The translations under genes were made by a program, and so were the position numbers. The notes below the pieces were generated by a model. The model was not told the DNA's origin. It did not search any database and worked only from the letters and a program-made list of their open reading frames with translations. Shown here in pieces: positions 9,401 to 16,271 of a stretch of 21,594 bases of DNA. Within the stretch, counting starts at the first letter, position 1; each line of letters opens with the position of its first letter. Source of the DNA: a virus; the IMG/VR virus record IMGVR_UViG_3300010373_000640, positions 1-21,594 of that record; one strand, given 5' to 3'.

Positions 9401-11708
9401 AGTTAATTGGCCGCAATACTATTGCGCGGTTTACGATACGATTGCGTCGAATACAGCGAGTTTTATAACTGGCTCAGGCGGTATCCACTTGTCTTCATCC
9501 GGCATGGCAGCAGCAGTTGCCTATATGGTCAACCATGCTAATATTCAAGTCAGCACGTACGTGCCCAACCATGTAGCTGGCGGTGAAGGATACCCAACCT
9601 TTGGCGATACAGCCCAGATCACCAATACTTGGAAATTCAACACTAGCAGTCCCTTTAATAACGGGTATGGGATTGAAAATGCCGAATTTATAAATCAGGA
9701 TAGCGGTGGCTCCACAAGCCCAAATGTGGTATTTAGAAAATATTCGGGGACAACGGCGGCTATTAATTTTGAGCAGATGATCTTAACGGGGTCCAATTGG
9801 GCAACTAGTTCTACTTTCGAAAGTTTCACTGCATCTGGGTTGAATGTATACAAAGTACAAGTAGATGGGAGTATATTTTTCAGCGGAACGATAACCAGTC
9901 AGAATACTGGCGTTCCTTTTAAAAACAGTAGAGGGGATACATGGACAATGGCGTATGATGCTACGTATGGTACCGGCGATAACGTTATTTGGCAATCTAC
10001 TCCGGGATCAGGTGGGTATACGCGTTATGAAAGCAATGGGCCAGCAATCATCGGTTCAATCGGAGCGAATCCAATATGGTTTGATGCCAATAGGGCTCAT
10101 GCAGGCAGTAGTCCGACCGGTTTCCCTTTTGGGATCACTGGCACAAATATTCCTACTTTCAATACTCCTCCCGTAATTAATAATGTCACAGTTGCCACCG
10201 GATCAATTCTTATTCAGGGAACAGATAGTGTGGTTCACAAACTTGGGATAGGTAGTGGGCTGTCTGTAGTGGGGGGTAATTTGACGGCTCCCGGTGGCGG
10301 CACTGGCGGCTCATCGCCACCATTCAACAGCGACGCATCGCATCCAATTCTTCGAGATTTTGCCGACACTACTAAATTGTTGGATTTTAATATTAGCGCG
10401 TTAACTACCGCTTCTACAACGACGATAATTGTTCCTAATGGTGGCGGTACAATGGCTTTTATAAATACGAATCAAACGTTTAGTGGCAGTAATACATTCA
10501 CTCCTTCTCAGACGTTTAGTGGCGGCCTAACTGCCGGAAGCGTTACCAACAATACGACGATAACGGCCAGCAATAGCCTTACTGGAACGAATGGACAGCC
10601 CGTATTGCAGCTTAATTCTACCTTAAACGACGGAACTACTATAGCCACAGTAATTGACCTATCGGCGACCAATACAGCCACTAATGCATCAAGCATGCTT
10701 TTTAGATTGCGAAGCGGTAGCGCTGGAACCACGGATGAATTTCATATATTGATGGATGGCTCCGTTACTAGCGCAAGCGGTAATTTTAATACTAGTGGCA
10801 CTACTTTAACTTTAGCCAACAATCATACTAATTCTACTCTTACTTTTGGCTCAACGTACGGAACGAATGATAATCTAGTACAAGGTCGGCCGGGAGCAGG
10901 GACGGGATATAGTGTATTTGAAGATGGAACAGGCATAGGGGTTATAATAAGTGGCGTTGGCGTACATCCGATAAAATTCGCACCAAATAGAACGGTAGTG
11001 GCGCAGTTTTTTGGAGGAACTAATTTTGCCGTCGGTTCGACAACAGATAATAACGCTTTTATACAAATTGGGGCCAATACCACTACGAACGCATCCATGT
11101 TTTTTAATGGGGCAGCATCAGATGTGACAAGCCCAACTAATGGCATGATGTGGTATAATTCATCTACTCATGCACTTAATTTTAGGGACAATGGCGCAAC
11201 TTTAAATTTATTGGCTGGTAGTTTTTACAATACCGTACAAGCTAATACAAGTGCACAAACACAGCGGCCTAATCTTAATTTTAAATCAGACTTTACCGTT
11301 GCTGATAATAGTGGTAATTCTTCTACTGATATAAGCATTGCTTCTACGAAATTAAGCTCAGGTGTTTGGACACCAACGGTGACCGCCGGAACTAATGTAT
11401 CTGCCGGAAGTGGCAATAAGTGTACCTATACCAGAACGGATAGTATTGTGACCTTTGCTGGCAGTATAAATGCGACTATTACTTTGGCCGCAACGGCTTC
11501 TTCTGTAACGGTATCTTTGCCAATAGGAAGCACCTTTACTGCCGCTACGGACGCTAATGGCGTTCTTGGTTCAAATACGGCACTTAGCCTAAACCCAGAA
11601 AATTTAATCGCTAATACATCTACTAACACATTAACGATAAACTTCGGATCTGGTTCATCTACTGGCGGGTATGTAATATATTTCAGCGGCCAATATACAA
11701 TTCATTAA
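6453..11708 (+). CDS. Giant tail fibre / adhesin with embedded SGNH-hydrolase-like domain and signal-peptide-like N-terminus
   Basis: I chose the ATG at 6453 (1751 residues) over an in-frame TTG at 6447. The first 32 residues read like a signal peptide: a basic start, hydrophobic AVLTTVILSFFMF, then AKGQ. The rest is Gly/Ser/Thr/Asn-rich beta sequence typical of Bacteroidota phage fibres, with two copies of an LTTxG(S/T)SG...VLNIPxY unit (7246-7315, 7921-7989). Residues about 855-1025 match an SGNH/GDSL hydrolase: block I GHSIVQG (Ser863), block III GCND (Asn923), block V GGIHLSSSG (His1012). The usual Asp three residues before the His is Gly1009. Two related units (about 9940-10110 and 10830-11020) share YGTxDN...PGxGxGY...PIxFxxNR. 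The C-terminal region (SSGVWTPTVTAG to FSGQYTIH) resembles fibre-tip receptor-binding domains. Likely role: host adhesion and possible deacetylation or deacylation of surface glycans. Confidence 0.85.
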   Translation: MKTCHRIALLDKYRSAVLTTVILSFFMFAKGQTTYNPSQPPGMYQTLNKPIGSGQAFNVEARSLKADSVNFVYRPYNGTSEVLSYLNLPKYRYGWFPIFVNVGGSLQSNGTFIGGQIQVYWFRDGTADGNLIRWYTDSTSASGAFFAIANNLSEGNPGLIKGNLSLDLVTNTSDAQKWIATATLTNKTMSGLSNTFTNIPNSALQNNAIGLSITSNAGSDISVTTTPASLGTSLVFNVPTASGSQRGALAPGDWAIFAAKQNAITLTTSGSTGPATFIANVLNIPQYVSATPCFNCNADSLMTFPFDTTNTRNNYVIAYDSVNRKLFLTPQTGGGGSGINQLTGDGTAGPGSGSQVFTLATVNSNVGTFGSATTVPQITLNGKGLATAAVGVSIQIAESQVTNLTTDLAGKVGTSLNSGQIFVGGAANVVNNVTPSGAVSMTNTGVFSLTANSVATSNIQANAVTLAKMATNTSNTLLGYDGVGNPVDVTLTTTGTSGTASLVAGVLNIPHYSDGQTLTYTQNATNNTLAISGGNTQTFLTATTNLAGLMDTARTRWVDSGRNRLFSFAFVQGLQPAGLDSAQLGGSFYKPDTLDFAYQPFLWQHVTSASSLSVGDSVTLIASNGQVKKGATTLFGGITAAQVAFNLPQKISSPLGISYWNDYFFSSSGAIQNYTTAGTVTLAQNGNFLKFRGGTFGTYTNYLYKNVTSYSEWMDNWVKVSVDSIGTAFGGLTWGKGAGGNPLLGAIDLRTTSSHNLTIVSAGTVVATKTPATLAPAQGDTLTLHWYIHQDTVRFAVYDQTSSVSDSVQYVFPSTTFNDATTGTYPTFGNYTLGSQAGAYTMVYQSVVTDNPYRSILAVLGHSIVQGYDGGSFANRLSERLAATYGYVPAFGSSGDVFANVEARLMDVIRIQPRNVVIYIGCNDVRNLITAGWTTPQILAYIKVQMGALLSRLQRAGIWPIIIYTPETGTAATQQYEADSLLRVNWPQYYCAVYDTIASNTASFITGSGGIHLSSSGMAAAVAYMVNHANIQVSTYVPNHVAGGEGYPTFGDTAQITNTWKFNTSSPFNNGYGIENAEFINQDSGGSTSPNVVFRKYSGTTAAINFEQMILTGSNWATSSTFESFTASGLNVYKVQVDGSIFFSGTITSQNTGVPFKNSRGDTWTMAYDATYGTGDNVIWQSTPGSGGYTRYESNGPAIIGSIGANPIWFDANRAHAGSSPTGFPFGITGTNIPTFNTPPVINNVTVATGSILIQGTDSVVHKLGIGSGLSVVGGNLTAPGGGTGGSSPPFNSDASHPILRDFADTTKLLDFNISALTTASTTTIIVPNGGGTMAFINTNQTFSGSNTFTPSQTFSGGLTAGSVTNNTTITASNSLTGTNGQPVLQLNSTLNDGTTIATVIDLSATNTATNASSMLFRLRSGSAGTTDEFHILMDGSVTSASGNFNTSGTTLTLANNHTNSTLTFGSTYGTNDNLVQGRPGAGTGYSVFEDGTGIGVIISGVGVHPIKFAPNRTVVAQFFGGTNFAVGSTTDNNAFIQIGANTTTNASMFFNGAASDVTSPTNGMMWYNSSTHALNFRDNGATLNLLAGSFYNTVQANTSAQTQRPNLNFKSDFTVADNSGNSSTDISIASTKLSSGVWTPTVTAGTNVSAGSGNKCTYTRTDSIVTFAGSINATITLAATASSVTVSLPIGSTFTAATDANGVLGSNTALSLNPENLIANTSTNTLTINFGSGSSTGGYVIYFSGQYTIH

Positions 11709-11710
11709 AT

Positions 11711-13813
11711 ATGCGGAATGCTCTTGCAATATTATTTTTTATTCCCCTTTTTACACAAGGGCAATGGGTTCTCAACTCGGACACCGTTGATCATATTTCA
11801 TTGGCTGAATATTGTAATTTGGCATATAAGGCTTCTACACATCAGGTATATAACAACCTTAATGTCGTACCTCAATTATGTACAAATCAGGCATCTTATA
11901 TGTCTGAAATATTTGCAGGCCCACATGACGCAATAGCTATATCTCCTATCGCCGCCGGTAACCTTTACATTTTCGGAAGCGTATTCGGGGGGAACGGGAA
12001 TTTTCAGCATATAACCGTAGATAGTGCTGGCAACGCTCTTCCGCCGGTTACGGGGGCCTTATGCACTGCAAGTAATACCAGCCCTTTTTGGACAGATGTT
12101 ATTTGGACAACCGACAGCACGACCGGAAGACAAGTTGGGATTGCAGGAGAATTGGCTGGTGGGATGCACGGGAATGGAACCGATATATCCGTTAATCAAA
12201 CTTCATGGGTGTGGGCAACGTTTCCCAATAATACGCATATTGTAAAAGTGGTTGGCCAATACGTGCTTTGGGCTCTCGATAGCAAAGGGAATGTATGGAG
12301 TTGGGCCGGAGCAAATAATAAAGCACAATTACAGCGGGGGACTGTCCCATCAGTCACTTATAAATTACCGGATAAGATAACATTGCCTGCCGGCAGATTC
12401 GCTATTGATATTTGCAATTCTGGCCCATTTGGCGTTATTTTATTGGATGATGGCGAAGTATTAGGCGGCGGGGATCATCCAAAATATTGGGGAGGCGCTA
12501 GTGCATCTACATCCAATACACCACAGAATTTTTCTGCATTTTTGACAGCATCCGCCGGAATAGACCCCGCAACAAGTCAGTCTTTCGTCCCTGCAAAACT
12601 ATTCTCCAATTCAAGTAATGTTTTTTATATCGGAGCGGATTCTACTCTAGTATCTAGCGGAGATAATGTATGCGGCTCTATAGGTAATGGAGTTATGTTC
12701 TCAATGAATAATTATAGAGTGAGCCCGCCGCCAAATGGATCAACCCCTCAACCTTATGCCTATGATAATGGGTTAGAGGAATTCATGCAATATACACCAG
12801 TACGAATATGTAAAGGCGCTCACAATTGGGTAGTTGGGTATATGGGGCCATCCAATTGCTGGAATGCTAATTTCGTTAATAATATTGGTCAAACATTTGT
12901 ATGGGGAAGGGGTAAATCTATGCAGACATTCGACAATCGAGCCTCTTGTAATTATGTATTAGGCGGTCTGAATGGGACATACCCAGACATGATAAACATG
13001 CCATATCCAATACAGATTTCCCCGTTTACTATTACATCAGGAACCCTAATTACTCCCACTTGTTTTTATTGTATCGCCAATCCGGGCGCGTTAAACTGTA
13101 GTCAAGGAACAAGCTGTTATAATGGCGCATTGGCCGCTCCAGTTATACATACATCTACTCAAAATCTTTCATCCAAAACAACCACGGCATCAATTACGCC
13201 ATCAATTACCTATGCGTCTGGATCAAAAGAACTTTTCAATATAGTCACTTTCCAATCGGGTCCCACCACTCCGATACTCCCATTTAATACGGGCAGTACG
13301 ATAAATATTTCAGGGCTTACAACCGGCACCTATATATTCAAAGATAGCTCAACGGATATCATGTGGAAAACATCAGTTGCCTTTGATACGATTGTGATCG
13401 GCAATTCAAATACTGTTCCATCGCCTTTACCGTTTAGAGCTATAGCCTCTATCGATACCACTTGGAACAGAATGGTAATATGCCCTTCTGCCGCGTACGT
13501 AAATATAGATACATTATCGATGCCGCCTAATAGTTCAGGGACATTCGATATCTGTTATTACTCTTACGACACCGTTCAAAACTTTACGGGAAGCGGGAAG
13601 CAAACGATCATGGTCAATAGGTTCCAAACTATTTATTCAGAACCATACGTAGCCTATAATAGTCCCTATATTACCTCAGGCATTAGTACCCATCAATCAG
13701 GATATAATGTGAGTTTGATAAATGGATTGCCAATCATCCGCGTTTCCGGATATGGACCCAAAAATCCTATTCGATGGCATGTGGTAAAAGACGCTAAAAT
13801 ATCATCATTGTAA
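11711..13813 (+). CDS. RCC1-propeller-like secreted or virion surface protein
   Basis: This 700-residue protein starts two nucleotides after the fibre gene stop. The N-terminus (MRNALAILFFIPLFTQGQ) looks like a short Sec signal peptide. Residues about 60-400 contain several degenerate strands of the RCC1/'regulator of chromosome condensation' propeller type: LWALDSKGNVWSWAGANNKAQL (written here as one split motif: LWALDSKGNVWSW then GANNKAQL), GVILLDDGEVLGGG, FYIGADSTLVSSGDN and QTFVWGRGK. The C-terminal 230 residues are Thr/Ser-rich beta sequence with two or three sandwich-like stretches. There are about ten cysteines, which is unusual for a phage fibre and compatible with an exported protein with disulphides. 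Position and spacing suggest co-expression with the fibre. It could be an accessory fibre, a receptor-binding protein or a secreted factor; I cannot decide between these. Confidence 0.7.
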   Translation: MRNALAILFFIPLFTQGQWVLNSDTVDHISLAEYCNLAYKASTHQVYNNLNVVPQLCTNQASYMSEIFAGPHDAIAISPIAAGNLYIFGSVFGGNGNFQHITVDSAGNALPPVTGALCTASNTSPFWTDVIWTTDSTTGRQVGIAGELAGGMHGNGTDISVNQTSWVWATFPNNTHIVKVVGQYVLWALDSKGNVWSWAGANNKAQLQRGTVPSVTYKLPDKITLPAGRFAIDICNSGPFGVILLDDGEVLGGGDHPKYWGGASASTSNTPQNFSAFLTASAGIDPATSQSFVPAKLFSNSSNVFYIGADSTLVSSGDNVCGSIGNGVMFSMNNYRVSPPPNGSTPQPYAYDNGLEEFMQYTPVRICKGAHNWVVGYMGPSNCWNANFVNNIGQTFVWGRGKSMQTFDNRASCNYVLGGLNGTYPDMINMPYPIQISPFTITSGTLITPTCFYCIANPGALNCSQGTSCYNGALAAPVIHTSTQNLSSKTTTASITPSITYASGSKELFNIVTFQSGPTTPILPFNTGSTINISGLTTGTYIFKDSSTDIMWKTSVAFDTIVIGNSNTVPSPLPFRAIASIDTTWNRMVICPSAAYVNIDTLSMPPNSSGTFDICYYSYDTVQNFTGSGKQTIMVNRFQTIYSEPYVAYNSPYITSGISTHQSGYNVSLINGLPIIRVSGYGPKNPIRWHVVKDAKISSL

Positions 13814-13816
13814 CCT

Positions 13817-14047
13817 ATGGAAAGTGTTTTATTACAATATGGAGTATTGGGTGTCGCCGTACTTGCCATGGGTATTTTCATTAGACAGATGATGAAAGAT
13901 GGCAAAAAGGAAAGAGAAGACAGCAATAAAGAGCGAAAGGAAATGTTTGATCGCGTTACCGACGTGATGGACGAAAACAATAAAGTATTAAGAGAGCATT
14001 CTAGCATATTGTCCTCTCTAAAAACTTTGCTCGAAAACAGAAAATGA
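13817..14047 (+). CDS. BhlA/UviB-like holin candidate
   Basis: This is a 76-residue protein with one N-terminal transmembrane helix (about residues 5-25, LLQYGVLGVAVLAMGIFI). A strongly charged helical tail follows (KDGKKEREDSNKERKEMFDR) that should form a coiled coil. This is the architecture of BhlA/UviB and XhlA-type phage holins or holin-like proteins, which sit in the inner membrane and permeabilise it at lysis. It begins the membrane-protein cluster four nucleotides after the RCC1-like gene and overlaps the next membrane gene by 4 nt (ATGA). The family guess rests on topology and composition rather than on a diagnostic motif. Confidence 0.65.
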   Translation: MESVLLQYGVLGVAVLAMGIFIRQMMKDGKKEREDSNKERKEMFDRVTDVMDENNKVLREHSSILSSLKTLLENRK

Positions 14048-14334
14048 GAATGTACGAAAATTTTTACTTTAACGAAATATTATTTGCTGTCTTATGGGGA
14101 ATAGCGGCTTTTGTTTGCAAGGAGTTTATTATTTCGAAAGACGGTCAATTGAGAAAAATAATGATCGCTTATTTTGCATGGGAAGCGTTTACGTATATAG
14201 CATACGGGGTAGATGCCGCCGCTGCTCATTATCATTGGCCGCGTCTTTCGTATGATCTGTTCCGTGTATGCATACTAGCACCCAAAGCGGTGATAAAAAT
14301 ATGGTTGCTCAGTTGGTTTATTTCTAATAAATAA
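14044..14334 (+). CDS. Small multi-TM membrane protein of the lysis region
   Basis: This is a 96-residue protein starting at an ATG that overlaps the holin-like stop; a second ATG two codons on is an equally possible start. It has about three hydrophobic segments (EILFAVLWGIAAFVC, IMIAYFAWEAFTYIAYGV, VCILAPKAVIKIWLLSWFI). It carries many aromatic residues and a His-rich loop (AAAHYHWPR). I recognise no family. Topology is similar to the protein at 15843-16271 (a short charged loop, then Y-F-x-x-E followed by an aromatic stretch), so the two could be distant paralogues. A holin/antiholin or other membrane-disturbing role is suggested by context only. Confidence 0.6.
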   Translation: MRMYENFYFNEILFAVLWGIAAFVCKEFIISKDGQLRKIMIAYFAWEAFTYIAYGVDAAAAHYHWPRLSYDLFRVCILAPKAVIKIWLLSWFISNK

Positions 14335-14371
14335 AAATAGCTATATTTACACAAGCTAAAATCCACTTAAA

Positions 14372-14716
14372 ATGAGCCCTTTTTGGCAAGAAATACTTGG
14401 CAAGAATGATCCCGGTGTATTGGGAGCCGCCTTCGCCTTCGCCCTATTGGGGCACTTTTTAGTCCTTTTGGCGGGAACGACCCTGCGCGATCCGCAATCG
14501 CCTTCCAGTCCGCAAAAATGGTCGTTCTCCTATCTCCTTTTAGACAACGCTAAAAGAAGTCTTTTTGTCCTCATACTTATTGTCGTTTCTCTCAGGTTTA
14601 GTCCAGACCTGTTAGGTCAGCAACTAAGCCCTTTTACCGGTTTTTTGGTCGGTATCGGATTAGATGGGATCGCATTAACGATAAAACAAAAAACGAAATT
14701 CTTTGATCCAAAGTGA
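14372..14716 (+). CDS. Conserved Bacteroidota-phage membrane protein (holin candidate)
   Basis: This 114-residue protein follows a 37-nt A/T-rich spacer. Three or four hydrophobic segments are visible (GAAFAFALLGHFLVLLAG, SLFVLILIVVSLRF, FTGFLVGIGLDGIAL), and the C-terminus is charged. The pattern is one I associate with a small membrane protein recurrent in Bacteroidota phages: an FWQEILGKNDPG start, a LAGTTLRDP loop, SFSYLLLDNAKRS, and an R-F ending the second helix pair. No function has been shown to my knowledge. Location between a holin-like gene and a spanin candidate makes a lysis role reasonable. Its stop overlaps the GTG start of the next gene. Confidence 0.65.
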   Translation: MSPFWQEILGKNDPGVLGAAFAFALLGHFLVLLAGTTLRDPQSPSSPQKWSFSYLLLDNAKRSLFVLILIVVSLRFSPDLLGQQLSPFTGFLVGIGLDGIALTIKQKTKFFDPK

Positions 14717-15366
14717 CTAAGATTTTACCCATATTATATGTAGTGATTGGAGCAATTGTTTGTTTCTTGGTCATGCGTCAATGTTCGGCAAAACCACCAT
14801 TGCCAGATAATACAGCCAATCAAAAGTATATCGATAGTCTAGTAAAATTAAATAGAGACAGCGCTGTATTGCCCTACAAAGATTCTATTGCTGTCAAAGA
14901 TAAAAAAATAGATTCCCTTCAGATTATTGTTAATACAGACCGGTATAGCGGATTGGTAAAAGAAAACGAGATAGTTGGGCTTATCTCAGACTTGCAGCGG
15001 CTAAAAGAACAGAAAGATACAATAGGGCAATTAGCGGCGTGTGACAGTCTGCGTATATCCGCAGAACAAGGATTAGCGTTAGTTAAACAAGTGACAAAAG
15101 ATAGGGATAATTTAGATTCAGCCTATCGTGCAAAAATCGGTCTGCAAGATTCGGCAACTTCTCGTTTATATGGCATGTACAACTCAGCCAGTAATGCACT
15201 TTTCCAATGTGGGCTAAAGTACGATCAGTTAAGCGCGTTATACAAAAAATTTAATATTCCCGCGAAACATTGGTCAGTAGGGCCATCGGCGGGGGTAACT
15301 GTATTTGATGGAAAACTAGCGCCATTTGTTGGGATTGGCGTAACCTACTCAATCATAAAATTCTAA
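14713..15366 (+). CDS. Spanin candidate: TM anchor, coiled coil, OM-like C-terminal strands
   Basis: This 217-residue protein has a GTG start at 14713 that overlaps the previous stop (GTGA). The next Met is residue 21, inside the membrane helix, so GTG is the sensible start. Residues 4-20 form one transmembrane helix. Residues about 40-180 are charged, helical and periodic (KDKKIDSLQIIVNTD, ENEIVGLISDLQRLKEQKD, VTKDRDNLDSAYRAK), hence a long periplasmic coiled coil. The last 32 residues (HWSVGPSAGVTVF...GIGVTYSIIKF) are alternating beta strands ending in Phe, like the end of outer-membrane beta-barrels. An inner-membrane anchor, a rod and an outer-membrane-affine end is what a spanin needs to fuse the two membranes. 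Cys24 lies just after the helix but its context is not a lipobox. Function is inferred from architecture and neighbours only. Confidence 0.6.
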   Translation: MTKILPILYVVIGAIVCFLVMRQCSAKPPLPDNTANQKYIDSLVKLNRDSAVLPYKDSIAVKDKKIDSLQIIVNTDRYSGLVKENEIVGLISDLQRLKEQKDTIGQLAACDSLRISAEQGLALVKQVTKDRDNLDSAYRAKIGLQDSATSRLYGMYNSASNALFQCGLKYDQLSALYKKFNIPAKHWSVGPSAGVTVFDGKLAPFVGIGVTYSIIKF

Positions 15367-15371
15367 TTACT

Positions 15372-15650
15372 ATGAATGAAAAGAGATTGTTTACCAATAA
15401 ATCATATCCACGGCCATGGGAAATTTATTATGGGAGCGCATACGAAAAGCAATTGAGTTTGCCTTCTCGAAACAGCTTAAAGAAACTATTGGGGGGATGT
15501 GTTTGGGTTTTTTTGTTTGTAGTGATTGGGTACTTGCTGACGCGGGCGCTTGGATTTCTTCCCACGTGGGCTCATTGTAATCATCACCAAAGGAGTTTTT
15601 TGTTCGTCCCTATCAGCAGTAGCGACGAATACGGTCTCTTATCTTTATAA
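15372..15650 (+). CDS. Single-TM hypothetical protein
   Basis: This 92-residue protein starts 5 nt after the spanin candidate. A polar, aromatic N-terminus (RPWEIYYGSAYEKQ) precedes one clear transmembrane segment (about 43-62, CVWVFLFVVIGYLLTRALGF). A short tail with a Cys-His-His cluster (WAHCNHHQRS) follows. I recognise no family. The close spacing supports it being translated. Together with its neighbours it forms a run of short membrane proteins between holin candidates and endolysin, which is the only functional clue. Confidence 0.55.
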   Translation: MNEKRLFTNKSYPRPWEIYYGSAYEKQLSLPSRNSLKKLLGGCVWVFLFVVIGYLLTRALGFLPTWAHCNHHQRSFLFVPISSSDEYGLLSL

Positions 15651-15676
15651 AAAATACATCTTAAAAATTGATCAAC

Positions 15677-15853
15677 ATGATCCCCCACGACAAAGACAAA
15701 GACGAAGAAAAAAAGCAGCATGAGCATCCATCGCCGCATCCTAAACCAAGCTCAGAACCTCCTGTTGAAAATCCGCAGCAAGATGATAGCGGTTCTAATC
15801 CGGGGAATCCTCCCCCTCCGCCACCTCCTGCGCCAAGCGAAGATGCTGGATAA
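15677..15853 (+). CDS. Short charged, proline-rich protein
   Basis: This is a 58-residue ORF from the ATG at 15677; an in-frame TTG three codons upstream is possible. It starts with a Lys/Asp/Glu/His-rich block (HDKDKDEEKKQHEHP). It then becomes almost entirely Pro, Ser, Glu and Gly, with a run of seven prolines before the C-terminal APSEDAG. There is no transmembrane segment and it is expected to be disordered. It overlaps the start of the next membrane protein by 11 nt in a different frame. It may be a free small protein. Because the downstream frame is open upstream through most of this ORF, it could instead form a disordered arm through frameshifting; nothing seen proves that. Confidence 0.5.
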   Translation: MIPHDKDKDEEKKQHEHPSPHPKPSSEPPVENPQQDDSGSNPGNPPPPPPPAPSEDAG

Positions 15854-16271
15854 GGTGGTAAGGAGGTGTATTTTGCTTATCGTCATTGGCCTGTTGTTAG
15901 AGGAGGCTCCGTCGATGGTAATGGATTTCTTACCAAGATGGGCTAAAACGGAAGGAGATTGGTTTTTAAGGCCAACCTTTCATTACTCTGTGCAACACGC
16001 GTGGATGCTTAAATTTATAACCGATAGTTTATGGGATGTAATTCGAGCTTATATCATTTGTGTCTTAGCTAAGAGGTATAGTATGTTTCTGTTTTATGTA
16101 TGTGTTCTTTACTTCGGGTATGAAATAGTTGGTTTTGTAATGCTGTTTTGGGATTTTAAAACTAACCACGCGCTATTTTATTACATATTGATATTGGCTT
16201 GGATTATATTAGAGGGCCTAGTTAAACAATATAGCCCAGAGACTATAGGAAAAGTTAAAAGTCTGTTTTAA
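15843..16271 (+). CDS. Multi-TM membrane protein of the lysis region
   Basis: The frame is open from about 15720, but the upstream stretch reads as a shadow of the proline-rich gene. The ATG at 15843 gives a 142-residue protein beginning directly with a basic residue cluster and a hydrophobic helix (CILLIVIGLLL). Two or three more helices follow (IRAYIICVLA, FYVCVLYFGYEIVGFVMLFW, FYYILILAWIILEGL). No family is recognised. Topology is comparable to the 96-residue protein at 14044. The stop abuts the HNH endonuclease start (TAATG), so translation of the endonuclease is probably coupled to it. Confidence 0.6.
   Translation: MLDKVVRRCILLIVIGLLLEEAPSMVMDFLPRWAKTEGDWFLRPTFHYSVQHAWMLKFITDSLWDVIRAYIICVLAKRYSMFLFYVCVLYFGYEIVGFVMLFWDFKTNHALFYYILILAWIILEGLVKQYSPETIGKVKSLF

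Noticed and set aside
10823-11146. 107-codon antisense open frame and a second one overlapping it
   Set aside because: Both are opposite the repetitive fibre C-terminal region and share no operon context.
6453-13813. Diversity-generating retroelement acting on the fibre
   Set aside because: No reverse transcriptase, template repeat or A-biased variable copy is visible in the window.
14335-14371. Promoter in the 37-nt gap between membrane genes
   Set aside because: TATATTTA is near the -7 box but lacks the final G, and no TTTG lies about 20 nt upstream.
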